From JBFLVQ01 sp040758525 (GTDB taxonomy: Bacteria; Acidobacteriota; Blastocatellia; Chloracidobacteriales; JADJPF01), in contig JBFLVQ010000022.1 of assembly GCA_040758525.1 (NCBI GenBank), forward strand, positions 1 through 33,940: DNA of 33,940 bases, written 5' to 3'. Each line of letters opens with the position of its first letter. Positions within the stretch are counted from its first letter, which is position 1. The notes beneath the pieces are model-generated. The model saw nothing but the letters and a program-made list of their open reading frames with translations, was not told the DNA's origin and did not search any database. A program made the position numbers and the translations under genes. This document shows, piece by piece, positions 24,601 to 32,259 of this stretch.

Positions 24601-26819
24601 TTAAGATTGACTCGGCAATCACCGTGACTAGCACAGGGCAGACAACGATTAAAGGTACCGTCAATTTCTTAGACAACTCCATACCGGCCAACATTAATCT
24701 GTCTCAGATTGAGGTCTTTGTCAGTAAGCGCGGCTCGGAAGTATTGCAATCGCAATCTGAAGGCCAGCTCTTCTTAAATGCAGTGATCTCATTCCAGCCC
24801 AATTCCCAAAACAACAACACGCTTGATTGGTCGGCAAGTCTGATCATCCCAGCGCCGTTTATCAATCCTACACAGACCAATACCCTCTTCCTGACGGCAA
24901 CGGTGACAACTGGTGATGGTAGTACTTCGCCTTTCTCGATCGGCAAGGTACCACAGTTTGTTAGTGGAGTAGGACAGTGCTCGCTAACAGTTACACCAAG
25001 TACGCTAACCTTTAGCAACGCACCTGTTAATCAGGGTACAACGCAAACCGTGACGCTTACCAACGCAGGTAGTTCGCTTATTACTGTAACAGCGTTCGGC
25101 TTTGCCCAGTCTGGCGGTGCATTTACTGTGACTGGCCCATCGCTGCCATTTACCTTGAGCGCAGGTCAATCGCAAACCTTAATGGTTACCTTTACGCCAA
25201 CTAATAACACTACTCAGAATGCCACGCTCAATATATCCAACAGTTGTACCGGCACAAGTAGTGTCAGTATTACTGGCAATGGCTGTCAGCCAACCATTGC
25301 TGTCAGTCCGACCTCCGTCGATTTTGGCAGCCTTGATGTTGGTCAGACTGCTACTAGAGACGTAACCGTCACTAATAGTGGTTGTACGGCAGTAGCACTG
25401 GTCTTCACAGCACAGTTGTCAGGCAATTCTGCTACTTCGTTCACAATTGCTCCTAATCCACCTGCTCCCAATGTTGTTAGAATAGCTTTTGCTCCTAACA
25501 CTACTGGAGCGATGACAGGTACGCTGGTGATCTCTAGTACTAATGCTTCCAACTCACCTGTCAACGTACCGATTACTGGTACTGGGACAATGCCTGCAGC
25601 CCCACAACTGCAAGTAACACCAGCCAATGTGATCTTTGGTGATGTGCCAGTCAACACAACCGCCACACAAGCGATCACAGTGCGTAACATAGGCAATGCT
25701 CCGCTTAGCTTAACTACGCCTACATTAACGGCTGGTGGAACCCTTGGCTTTAGCGTATCTAGTCCGCTACAGACATCGATTCCAGCAGGCCAAAGCACTA
25801 CCTTCCAGGTATCCTTTAGACCAAACACAACTGGTCCGGCCAATGGTAGTGTTACGGTAACCAGCAATGGTGGTTCTCAGATACTGGTGCTTTCCGGCAA
25901 TGGTACAGCCTCACGTATCTCACTGGCCACACCTTCGCTAGACTTTGGCGTTGTGCCGATCAATCAAACTGCATCACGTACAGTGATCATTAGCAACATT
26001 GGTACAGCCCCACTGGATATTCAGTCGTTCTCGCTCACCAGTGGAGGAGCGAATGGCTTCGCACTGCCTAGCACAACACCATTCACAGTCCAGCCCAATT
26101 CTACCGGCCAGATTACTGTTAACTTTACTCCCACTACGGCAGGTCCAAGATCTGACACCTTGTCAATCCGCAGCAATGATCCTGCCACTCCAACAGTAAC
26201 AGTAAGCCTCACTGGTACAGCTAGTGATAGTATTGCACCGATCGTTACCGTACTATCGCCTGCCGCTGGTATAGGTGTAGGCAGTGGTCAGCAGTTCACT
26301 GGACAGTTCACCACTACTGACAACATTGGCGTAACTACCTTTGAAGTGCGGTTATCCACCAATGGTGGTGCCACCTTTGACTTCAATGTTGCTAGTGGTA
26401 CGGCTCAGAGCGGAACGAACTCATTTACCGCTGTTGCTCCGCCAGGTATTGAAACTACCTCAGCAAGAATACAGGTAGCAGTACGTGATGCGGCTGGCAA
26501 CGTCGGTACAGGTACCAATCCAGGCAACTTCACACTTGCCAATCCACCACTACTATTTGCTACCGTGATCGTAGATGGCAGGTTCAAGACCAATTCGGCT
26601 GGATCTAATATTCAGCCCGGTGCTGTGCTTGTCGTAGGTGGTGAGACCTTCACATTACAACCAAATGCAAGAGGCTCTAGGTTCATCGTTAAGAGGAGCA
26701 CGGTTGGCTCGCAAGGAACTCGCTTCTCCAGTATCACACGACCTGGTTCGACCTTGACAGTCACAGTGCGTAACCCGAATGGTATCTCATCTTCGCCGGT
26801 TACTATCACGGCGCAGTAA
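21663..26819 (+). CDS. Giant exported FG-GAP/beta-helix/ASH-repeat protein (choice-of-anchor D type)
   Basis: A 1718-residue exported protein with signal peptide KLWVIISLACFFIGASFWLL and an ideal AGGAGG seven bases before the ATG. Residues about 75-410 form an FG-GAP/VCBS-type propeller with Asp-rich calcium loops (GDFNVDGAQDIAIAN, GDINRDGLTDLLTV, GDLNGDHFPDLAVS). From about 412 a CSLREA-like cap (CPSCTS, later GISLREALTALNN) leads a right-handed beta-helix to about 950, followed by a linker domain. Four ASH/HYDIN-like Ig domains start at about 1106, 1208, 1314 and 1418, each with the pattern P..L.FG...V.QT....V..SN.G. An Ig-like domain from about 1523 and the SNIQPGA domain (1628-1718) match the end of the preceding gene's product. 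Likely a long surface or matrix fibre; anchoring and ligand unknown. It is separated from the upstream gene by a terminator, so it is probably transcribed separately. Confidence 0.9.
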   Translation: MKRKLWVIISLACFFIGASFWLLTPGSETSASAASAAVGTKANTPAKITLHVSGRYEKLGFVDAADLPENVNTLGGLTQPIALAQQDVNNDSVPDLVTSYATNGGSELRVRLASPTGEFTDAPQSYTLAAPAKALAFGDFNVDGAQDIAIANAEAGTLSLLLGSDQGIFTTGPTINLGGSLVTLTAGDINRDGLTDLLTVDEASNAVRLVINQGDLSTSEMKVIKPIGLGQIAFAKFGDFDNDFRLDIAIASNSGLAVFYGDEKGNFPREQRLAYANSVRGMVVGDLNGDHFPDLAVSGSSGITVWFTRREKGFSKPKSFSAGEGVRDLVAGNFNSDDYLDLAVINDGTSQVSVLLNSKGGNLSEPLSMDVDQNPVALTAGNFRRHGIEGIAISKADGGTVLAIQPLAITLQVSTLNDENDCPSCTSAQLTALKGPLGAPGGSTGISLREALTALNNDFVTSNKANQGVGFQTLSTTSGPPPNANVESDTRSICGTATNQTYWFIALTGGNLPPILAPGTAIDGTVVNTSALSGATNTLGSKVILSGGGIIITSSAPNCMIKGVAIINAPQNAIVASSNGNMITQNNIGFDCDTITPGPNALSGIVLSGTSSTQVTNNFIGANGQDGIQVNGISLAVSIPQNNTLDNNRIGVNRVGTTLVPGTVISAANLRDGIRIQSGATGNTITNSTIGGNLGFGINVSDNITSNTTIRSNRVGIDPSGQIALPNVLGGVSISTLGNSKFNTVTQNLISGNGVLGLTAIGMGNGVRIASGDVQAQFNIVAINKIGVNSTGSVQVPNLGDGLLITGSSNGNTIGGTQPANFNQISGNIGTGVHIGGTVAPANPNNNLIQNNDIGANNLGTGAPFDPNTPAAAQPRSNKGGGVFVDGAAFANTIFLNDIAFNNDTAVMAPVFNPPATPVSGITHSATTLANNATFNTFSSNNVFLNPPDVLAVTPNINVTAGQEGILNNQINNVMLTSLIKIDSAITVTSTGQTTIKGTVNFLDNSIPANINLSQIEVFVSKRGSEVLQSQSEGQLFLNAVISFQPNSQNNNTLDWSASLIIPAPFINPTQTNTLFLTATVTTGDGSTSPFSIGKVPQFVSGVGQCSLTVTPSTLTFSNAPVNQGTTQTVTLTNAGSSLITVTAFGFAQSGGAFTVTGPSLPFTLSAGQSQTLMVTFTPTNNTTQNATLNISNSCTGTSSVSITGNGCQPTIAVSPTSVDFGSLDVGQTATRDVTVTNSGCTAVALVFTAQLSGNSATSFTIAPNPPAPNVVRIAFAPNTTGAMTGTLVISSTNASNSPVNVPITGTGTMPAAPQLQVTPANVIFGDVPVNTTATQAITVRNIGNAPLSLTTPTLTAGGTLGFSVSSPLQTSIPAGQSTTFQVSFRPNTTGPANGSVTVTSNGGSQILVLSGNGTASRISLATPSLDFGVVPINQTASRTVIISNIGTAPLDIQSFSLTSGGANGFALPSTTPFTVQPNSTGQITVNFTPTTAGPRSDTLSIRSNDPATPTVTVSLTGTASDSIAPIVTVLSPAAGIGVGSGQQFTGQFTTTDNIGVTTFEVRLSTNGGATFDFNVASGTAQSGTNSFTAVAPPGIETTSARIQVAVRDAAGNVGTGTNPGNFTLANPPLLFATVIVDGRFKTNSAGSNIQPGAVLVVGGETFTLQPNARGSRFIVKRSTVGSQGTRFSSITRPGSTLTVTVRNPNGISSSPVTITAQ

Positions 26820-26843
26820 CTGATACCTTTCACGATAATCAGC

Positions 26844-26878
26844 AGGCCGAGGTTTTAATTACCTCGGCCTCTTTTTTT
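26844..26878 (+). terminator. Strong rho-independent terminator after the 1718-residue protein gene
   Basis: AGGCCGAGGT (26844-26853) pairs perfectly with ACCTCGGCCT (26861-26870) around a 7-base AT loop, followed by C and seven T. It lies 24 bases after the stop and is the clearest terminator in the window. Confidence 0.95.
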
Positions 26879-26948
26879 CCCTCAAGATGGATTCCCTTCA
26901 ATATTACATCTACCTCTCTAGTAATAATTCATCTAGAGAAACAGTAAT

Positions 26949-27341
26949 ATGATAAATTGGTATTACCAACCCAACTTCTGTTGTGATTGTGGTGAACGGA
27001 TAGATCTAGTTCGAAGTTGGCGGAGAATCTTCTCCGCTTCAATATTCTGCCAAAGCTGTGCTAAAAGGCTTATTAATTATCGACGAGGGCGTCTATTATT
27101 CCCGATTCTGCTCTGTTGTACGTCTTATCTATTGGGAGGAGTTAATTGGCAGCAATCAAAAAGAGAGTCCTTACCGCCTGCTGAGACGGCAGTAGAAAGG
27201 AGATTAGTTACTGCTACGGGTAACAATCTACCATTAAATGCAGATAATTTAATATGTGGGGCGCCCACACGTAGTGGCAAGAAGTGTCAGCGCCATGTGA
27301 AAGTGGCAGGCTACTGTTGGCAACATCGTAGGAAAAAATAA
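26949..27341 (+). CDS. Small membrane protein with two Cys-rich zinc-binding motifs
   Basis: A 130-residue protein. Its N-terminal part holds two CxxC pairs (C11/C14 and C34/C37), as in zinc ribbons. A hydrophobic stretch at about 49-65 (LLFPILLCCTSYLLGGV) could cross the membrane once. The C-terminal motif CGAPTRSGKKCQRHV...GYCWQH (C103, C113, C123, H126) matches the short CCCH-type element seen in many bacterial and phage small proteins, whose function I cannot name. The arrangement zinc ribbon, membrane segment, CCCH tail is unusual. The ribosome binding site before the ATG is weak. The next gene, RNase HII, starts 44 bases later on the same strand, so they may share a transcript; the strong terminator upstream isolates them from the giant gene. 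Confidence 0.75.
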   Translation: MINWYYQPNFCCDCGERIDLVRSWRRIFSASIFCQSCAKRLINYRRGRLLFPILLCCTSYLLGGVNWQQSKRESLPPAETAVERRLVTATGNNLPLNADNLICGAPTRSGKKCQRHVKVAGYCWQHRRKK

Positions 27342-27385
27342 TAATATTTAGTGCCCCAATCTCTCACAAATAGTGATAATATTAA

Positions 27386-28045
27386 ATGGCGAAGATAAGT
27401 CAGTGCAGCACTAAATTTGAGGCAGAACTGTTTAGCGCCGGTTTCCGACTTATTGCTGGTATAGATGAAGTCGGTCGTGGTGCGTTGGCAGGCCCAGTAG
27501 TGGCTGCAGCAGTAATACTAGATCTAACTAGACTGCCCACTGGACTTGATGATTCTAAACGGCTGACACGGCGACAGCGTGAGCGGCTAGCGGCTGAGCT
27601 CGAAGGATGTACACAGGCGATAGCAGTAATGCGAATCGAACCAGCCGAGATTGACAGCGTGAATATTCATCAGGCTAGTCTTAAAGCAATGGCTCAAGCA
27701 GTTGCCAAGTTGCAGCCAGCACCAGACTATTTGCTCATAGATGGCTTTCCACTCAAGGCGGTGAGTATTGCCCAACAAGCGATTATTAGAGGCGATGCTC
27801 TCTGTGCCTCTATTGCGGCGGCTTCGATTATTGCCAAAGTTACTCGTGACCATATTATGCATGATTATGATCAGCAATGGCCAGGTTATGGATTTGCAAA
27901 TAATGTTGGTTATGGTACACCAGCACACCTGGCAAGTCTGCGTAAACTTGGTCCTACGCCAATTCATCGGCGTAGTTTTCATGGTGTATGGGTAAGTGAA
28001 CAGCCCTTGCTACCACTCTCTGAGGAGACCCAAAGGACTTCCTGA
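27386..28045 (+). CDS. rnhB: Ribonuclease HII
   Basis: A 219-residue cytoplasmic enzyme that cuts the RNA strand of RNA-DNA hybrids and single ribonucleotides in DNA. The active-site carboxylates are in place: Asp27 and Glu28 in GIDEVGRG, Asp119 in LLIDGF, and Asp155 in KVTRDHIM. The block AASIIAKVTRD and the C-terminal GYGTPAHLASLRKLGPTPIHRRSF are typical of RnhB. Length is normal. The ATG at 27386 is chosen because the conserved core begins about 20 residues later, as usual; its ribosome binding site is not strong. The common neighbours rplS and trmD are absent. Confidence 0.95.
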   Translation: MAKISQCSTKFEAELFSAGFRLIAGIDEVGRGALAGPVVAAAVILDLTRLPTGLDDSKRLTRRQRERLAAELEGCTQAIAVMRIEPAEIDSVNIHQASLKAMAQAVAKLQPAPDYLLIDGFPLKAVSIAQQAIIRGDALCASIAAASIIAKVTRDHIMHDYDQQWPGYGFANNVGYGTPAHLASLRKLGPTPIHRRSFHGVWVSEQPLLPLSEETQRTS

Positions 28046-28106
28046 GTATGGCTCTAAAGATGAGTAAACATTATAGTTGAGAGCGTACTGCAAGGCTTGA
28101 AAGCGG

Positions 28107-28135
28107 TTGACAAGTGATTTTCGCTATGTTAGTTT
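28107..28135 (+). promoter_or_regulatory. Candidate sigma70-type promoter for the TPR protein
   Basis: A perfect TTGACA (28107-28112) is followed after 17 bases by TAGTTT (28130-28135, 3/6 match). It sits about 57 bases before the start of the 1016-residue TPR gene, in the 146-base gap after rnhB. Confidence 0.45.
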
Positions 28136-28191
28136 TTATGCTTGCACCTTCATCGCATTAAATTTGTTGTTACCGCGGAGCGGCTCAGTTT

Positions 28192-31100
28192 ATGTCATTT
28201 AATAAAGCCAAGGTGTTAAAGTCGGCTGAGAAGTATGTGCAGCAGGGGAAGATCGCTGCCGCCATTGAAGAATATCGCAAGATCGTTGAAGCCGATCCTA
28301 ATGATCTCACGATGATAAACACACTAGGCGATCTTTGTGTACGAGCGGGCCGCACTGAAGAAGCGATTATGAACTTTTCGCGTATTGCCGAGAACTATCG
28401 TGAAAATGGCTTTACGCTAAAAGCGATCGCAATGTACAAAAAGATCAATAAGCTTGAACCTGCCAACTATGAGACTTCGCTAAAACTTGCCGACCTATAT
28501 TCTAAACAGGGACTGATTGTTGATGCACGACAACAGTATCTGATCGTTGCCGACGCTTATAAGCGTAATGGACAGACCAAAAAGGCCCTTGAAGTACTGA
28601 AAAAGATTGCTGATCTAGATCCAGAAAATACTTCAGTAAGATTGAAGCTAGCGGAAAGTTATCAACTGGAAGGGCTCAATGAAGAAGCGCATGAAGCCTA
28701 CTTCTATGCTGGTCAGGAGTTTTTACGCAAAGGAAATTATCAAGAAAGCATTCTCTCTTTCCAGCGCGCCTTAGGAATCAATCCTTATTCTAAGTCAGTA
28801 TTGAAGGCGATGGCAGATGCTTTTGCGCAGCATGGCGAATTGCAGAAGGCTTTTGATATGTTAGGCCAAGCGCTTGAGAAGAATCCTGGCGATATTGATC
28901 TAATAGTTATTCTAGGTCGCACCTACCTCAATGCAAAGATGCTGGAGGATGCTGAGAGTACTTTTAGTCGGCTGTTAGAATTAGATAAATCCCGCTATGA
29001 TTACCTGATAGAAGTTGGTCGCCGTTACCTTGAACGAGGGCAGTTTGATCGTACCATTGCTGTTGTTGATAGATGTATAGATCTGTTGATTGCACGTCGG
29101 CAAGAAGAGAAAGCGATCGCCTTACTAAAGGGCATATTAGAGTATGATGCCAATCATATGGTAGCGCTTAAGCGGCTTGCCGACATCTACATGCGTGTAC
29201 GTGAAGATCATAACCTTAGCACCACACTCAATATGATTGTGGAAGCCGCGCTACGACGAGGGTTACGACCAGAGGCCATTAATGCTCTTAAGCAACTGAT
29301 TGAGATCGAGCCGGACGAACCTTCTTACAAACAGCGATTGGCCAATCTAGGTGTTTCCGAACCCGTCTCGTTGACACCAGGCTACTCTATTCCGCTGGCA
29401 TTTGAAACTTCAACAGCAGCCAAACAACCACCTATTGCACCCGGATTGATGCCACCTAAAGCAACTGCTAATGATGCACAATCGGCGGAAAAGCAGTTAC
29501 GTGAAGCAGAAATGTTTGCTAGTCGTGGTTATGCTGATCATGCTGCAGAACTACTAGAAGAGCTGATCTCGCAACATCCCAACTATATTGAGGCACGCTT
29601 AAAACTCAAGCAACTTTATATAGATGGTGGACTAGAAGAGAAGGCAGCGACCCAGTGTATGGCGCTGGCGCGTATTTATGAAGAGCAAGGCGATGCTGCT
29701 CTGGCCAATGACCTACTTTCTGAAGCCTATGAGTTAAACCCTTCATTAGGCAATATTCCTGCGCAGGTTAATGGTGCAGGGGTATTACATGAGCAAGCTT
29801 CTCCAAGCACAAAATCAAATCATAACCCTACAATCAATTCTGTCGCCATGGAATCGGATGGTGCGATTGAGATTGATCTTAGCAGCGGCCTCTCCGAGAT
29901 CAGTATGGACTCACTCGGCTATCAACCACAACAGAGCTATCAGCCGCCAGCATTCAATCAGATGCCGAATGATATGTTCGCATCCCCACCACCAATGCCG
30001 GCTACACCACCCGAACCGACTCAGCCACCCTCCTCTTTTGCAGATCTCTTCTCAGGTACAGAGGCTCCTTCACCAGTCACCAATGTGCCGCCGGTACCGC
30101 TTACCATAAAAGGTGCAACTGATCAGACGGCTGAGAAATTTAGTGGTTTTGAAATTAACCTCACAGATGAGAGCACGGCAACCATGCAGATGGCGCGGGA
30201 AAAGATTCTGCGTGATGAATTGGAAGGAGTTGATTTCTATATTGCACAGGGATATCTTGAGATTGCTCGTGATACATTAGAGAATTTAGATAAACAGTAC
30301 CCTAATCATCCTGCGATACTACAGCGTTTTGCCCACTTGGGAGGGGATCGTGGCAGAGCTCCCACACCAAGTTTGGGAGCGTCAGGCTCGGATATCTATA
30401 TCGAACCGATTGAAGATATCTCTCTTAGCGCGATTATGGATGCGCCTTCGCCAAGTGAGATTGCTAATAGTGGCTGGCAATCTGACAACAGTGAGTCTTC
30501 AATAACATTGCCACCCTTACCTGAACCACCAGAGCCACCACCAATACCTGATACGCTAGCAGCACGTGCACAGTCGCTGACTAATGATGAGACCGCCCGT
30601 TCCGCAGCACAGGCTTCTGCAGCATCTTTCTTTGATAGCCTGGTTTCTGACATTGAGCAATCATTGGAAGAGATGCCTACTAGCGATATGTTGCCAATGG
30701 CTAATACTGTTAGTAGTCCACAGTCAGCTCCCACACCTATACCGGAGAATGAGAACGCTGGTCTGGAAGCTGGTCTGCTCTCTATCTTTGAAGAGTTTAA
30801 GAGTGGTCTGGAACAGAACGAAGTTCCCGATTTTGAAACCCATTATAATCTTGGTCTGGCTTACAAGGATATGGAGCTCTATGATGATGCCATTGAAGAG
30901 TTTCAGATTGCTTGTAAAGCTACTTCGGCAACTGTTGGTGATGGGCACTATTTCAATTGTTGTAATATGCTTGGTTTCTGCTTTTTGCAAAATAAGATGG
31001 CACGACCTTCTGCGGTCTGGTATAAACGTGGTTTGGAGAGCCCAGGTCGTTCTGAAGAAGAATATCAGGCCATGCGTTATGATCTAGCTAATGCTTATGA

Positions 31101-31242
31101 ACGCCTAGGAGAATATGACAGAGCTTTAGACCTCTTACAGGAGGTCTATGCGATAGATATCAACTATCGCAATGTCTCTAGCAAGATCAGGGATCTGCAT
31201 GAACTGATCAGGAACAACGCGGCTAATGGCCAAAGGGATTAG
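28192..31242 (+). CDS. Large tetratricopeptide-repeat scaffold protein with proline-rich linkers
   Basis: A 1016-residue protein without signal peptide or membrane segment, so cytoplasmic. Residues about 7-385 are a run of TPRs (AIEEYRKIVEADPNDL, ALEVLKKIADLDPENTSV, SILSFQRALGINPYSKSV). A linker at about 390-425 leads to more TPRs (430-520). A long disordered region rich in Pro, Ser and Gln follows, containing at residues 675-717 the segment DELEGVDFYIAQGYLEIARD...KQYPNHPAILQR, shared with the C-terminus of the kinase-GGDEF protein. Another proline-rich linker (LPEPPEPPPIPD) precedes C-terminal TPRs from about 880 (NLGLAYKDMELYDDAIEEF). The layout, folded repeats joined by flexible linkers, suggests a scaffold for multiprotein assembly. 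Partners are unknown. GGAG lies about 12 bases before the ATG. Confidence 0.9.
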   Translation: MSFNKAKVLKSAEKYVQQGKIAAAIEEYRKIVEADPNDLTMINTLGDLCVRAGRTEEAIMNFSRIAENYRENGFTLKAIAMYKKINKLEPANYETSLKLADLYSKQGLIVDARQQYLIVADAYKRNGQTKKALEVLKKIADLDPENTSVRLKLAESYQLEGLNEEAHEAYFYAGQEFLRKGNYQESILSFQRALGINPYSKSVLKAMADAFAQHGELQKAFDMLGQALEKNPGDIDLIVILGRTYLNAKMLEDAESTFSRLLELDKSRYDYLIEVGRRYLERGQFDRTIAVVDRCIDLLIARRQEEKAIALLKGILEYDANHMVALKRLADIYMRVREDHNLSTTLNMIVEAALRRGLRPEAINALKQLIEIEPDEPSYKQRLANLGVSEPVSLTPGYSIPLAFETSTAAKQPPIAPGLMPPKATANDAQSAEKQLREAEMFASRGYADHAAELLEELISQHPNYIEARLKLKQLYIDGGLEEKAATQCMALARIYEEQGDAALANDLLSEAYELNPSLGNIPAQVNGAGVLHEQASPSTKSNHNPTINSVAMESDGAIEIDLSSGLSEISMDSLGYQPQQSYQPPAFNQMPNDMFASPPPMPATPPEPTQPPSSFADLFSGTEAPSPVTNVPPVPLTIKGATDQTAEKFSGFEINLTDESTATMQMAREKILRDELEGVDFYIAQGYLEIARDTLENLDKQYPNHPAILQRFAHLGGDRGRAPTPSLGASGSDIYIEPIEDISLSAIMDAPSPSEIANSGWQSDNSESSITLPPLPEPPEPPPIPDTLAARAQSLTNDETARSAAQASAASFFDSLVSDIEQSLEEMPTSDMLPMANTVSSPQSAPTPIPENENAGLEAGLLSIFEEFKSGLEQNEVPDFETHYNLGLAYKDMELYDDAIEEFQIACKATSATVGDGHYFNCCNMLGFCFLQNKMARPSAVWYKRGLESPGRSEEEYQAMRYDLANAYERLGEYDRALDLLQEVYAIDINYRNVSSKIRDLHELIRNNAANGQRD

Positions 31243-31334
31243 GAGATGGGAGTGGGCCGTGAGACTATGAGTACAAGCGCTTTGCTCACCATTCACTTCT
31301 ATCCTGCTAAACTTTACCGAATCATTGAATAATT

Positions 31335-31673
31335 GTGTCAGCAAAACTTACTGTCATATTTTACATACTTATCTGCTTTGAGATTGGCGCTCTGCTGGTA
31401 TTCCTGCCATGGTATTCGTACTGGAATGATAACTACTTCCTCTATTACGCAGCTAGCCAGTTGCATTGGCAAGGATTGATCGAGCTTATGCATAGTGGCT
31501 ATATGCGTGGGGCAGTTTCCGGCCTAGGCGTAATTAATCTATTGATTGGCGGCTGGGAGATTCTTAATTTTAAGCGTACTGTAAAGGCAATATCAGAAGA
31601 AGAGAAACAGGCCGATGAGTCAGCTCAAACCAAAAACGTTGCTCTGCTTGATAACCAACCGCCGAACCCTTAA
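31335..31673 (+). CDS. Small two-helix membrane protein of unknown function
   Basis: A 112-residue protein starting at GTG 31335, without a clear ribosome binding site. Two hydrophobic segments (about 4-26, ending in FLPWYSYW, and about 57-78, GAVSGLGVINLLIGGWEIL) flank a loop with aromatic residues and MRGAVSGLG. A charged cytoplasmic-type tail follows (KRTVKAISEEEKQADESAQTK). From memory, similar proteins with the pattern LPW...RGAVSGLG occur in Acidobacteriota; I cannot name a function. Its last 59 bases overlap the start of thiE in another frame, so the two genes are probably co-transcribed and coupled. The overlap falls in the non-conserved tail, so a shorter protein would not affect the core. 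Confidence 0.7.
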   Translation: MSAKLTVIFYILICFEIGALLVFLPWYSYWNDNYFLYYAASQLHWQGLIELMHSGYMRGAVSGLGVINLLIGGWEILNFKRTVKAISEEEKQADESAQTKNVALLDNQPPNP

Positions 31674-32259
31674 CCGCTACGTTGATGACACCAATTTTGT
31701 CCCTCTGTTAGATCTCTGTCAGCGTGCTGCTGATACCGGTATTGACTTAATTCAGATTCGCGAAAAAGACCTCCCTACCGATCAGCTTAGTAAATTAGTA
31801 GAAGCAGTAGTCTCTATCACAGAAGGAAGTGACACTAGCGTATTAGTCAATGACCGAGTTGATATTGCGCTTACTTGTGGGGCAAAGGGTGTGCATCTAC
31901 GTAGCGATTCCCTGCCCGTCGAGGCAGTACGACAGTTGACGGGTGAGAATTTCATTATTGGCGCTTCCTCCCATTCTGTTACTGAAGCGATTATGGCAGC
32001 AGAGGCAGGTGCAAGTTTTGTACTCTTTGGTCCTGTTTTTGCTACCCCTTCAAAAGAGATCTATGGTGCTCCCTTAGGATTGCAGCAACTTACTCAAGCA
32101 GTACAGTTGGCAAAGTGCCCTGTGTTAGCATTAGGCGGGATAAATCTAGAGAATAGTAGTGAAGTGCTGGCAACTGGTGCGGCTGGCCTAGCTGCCATTA
32201 GACTCTTTGCTGAAGCCGAGAGACTAGAGGAACTCGTTTATGCGCTCAAAGGGCAATAG
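31615..32259 (+). CDS. thiE: Thiamine phosphate synthase
   Basis: A 214-residue TIM-barrel enzyme that joins hydroxymethylpyrimidine diphosphate to the thiazole phosphate, giving thiamine phosphate. Recognisable blocks in order: LCLITNRR (first strand), DLIQIREKDL (pyrophosphate contact), VNDRVDIAL, GVHLRSD, IIGASSHS, FVLFGPVFATPSK and LALGGI. The ATG at 31615 is the first good start: the conserved first strand begins nine residues later, so a start after the upstream stop would cut into the barrel. The 3' end overlaps thiD by 20 bases. No TPP riboswitch is recognisable in the 92 bases before the upstream small gene. Confidence 0.95.
   Translation: MSQLKPKTLLCLITNRRTLNRYVDDTNFVPLLDLCQRAADTGIDLIQIREKDLPTDQLSKLVEAVVSITEGSDTSVLVNDRVDIALTCGAKGVHLRSDSLPVEAVRQLTGENFIIGASSHSVTEAIMAAEAGASFVLFGPVFATPSKEIYGAPLGLQQLTQAVQLAKCPVLALGGINLENSSEVLATGAAGLAAIRLFAEAERLEELVYALKGQ

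Noticed and set aside
23165..25867. Several long antisense frames within the giant gene
   Set aside because: Antisense of Thr/Asn/Gly/Val-rich repeats lacks stop codons by composition; the products are Pro/Leu/Val-rich shadows.
31243..31334. Possible TPP riboswitch before the thi genes
   Set aside because: The 92-base gap is too short and lacks the conserved CUGAGA-type elements.
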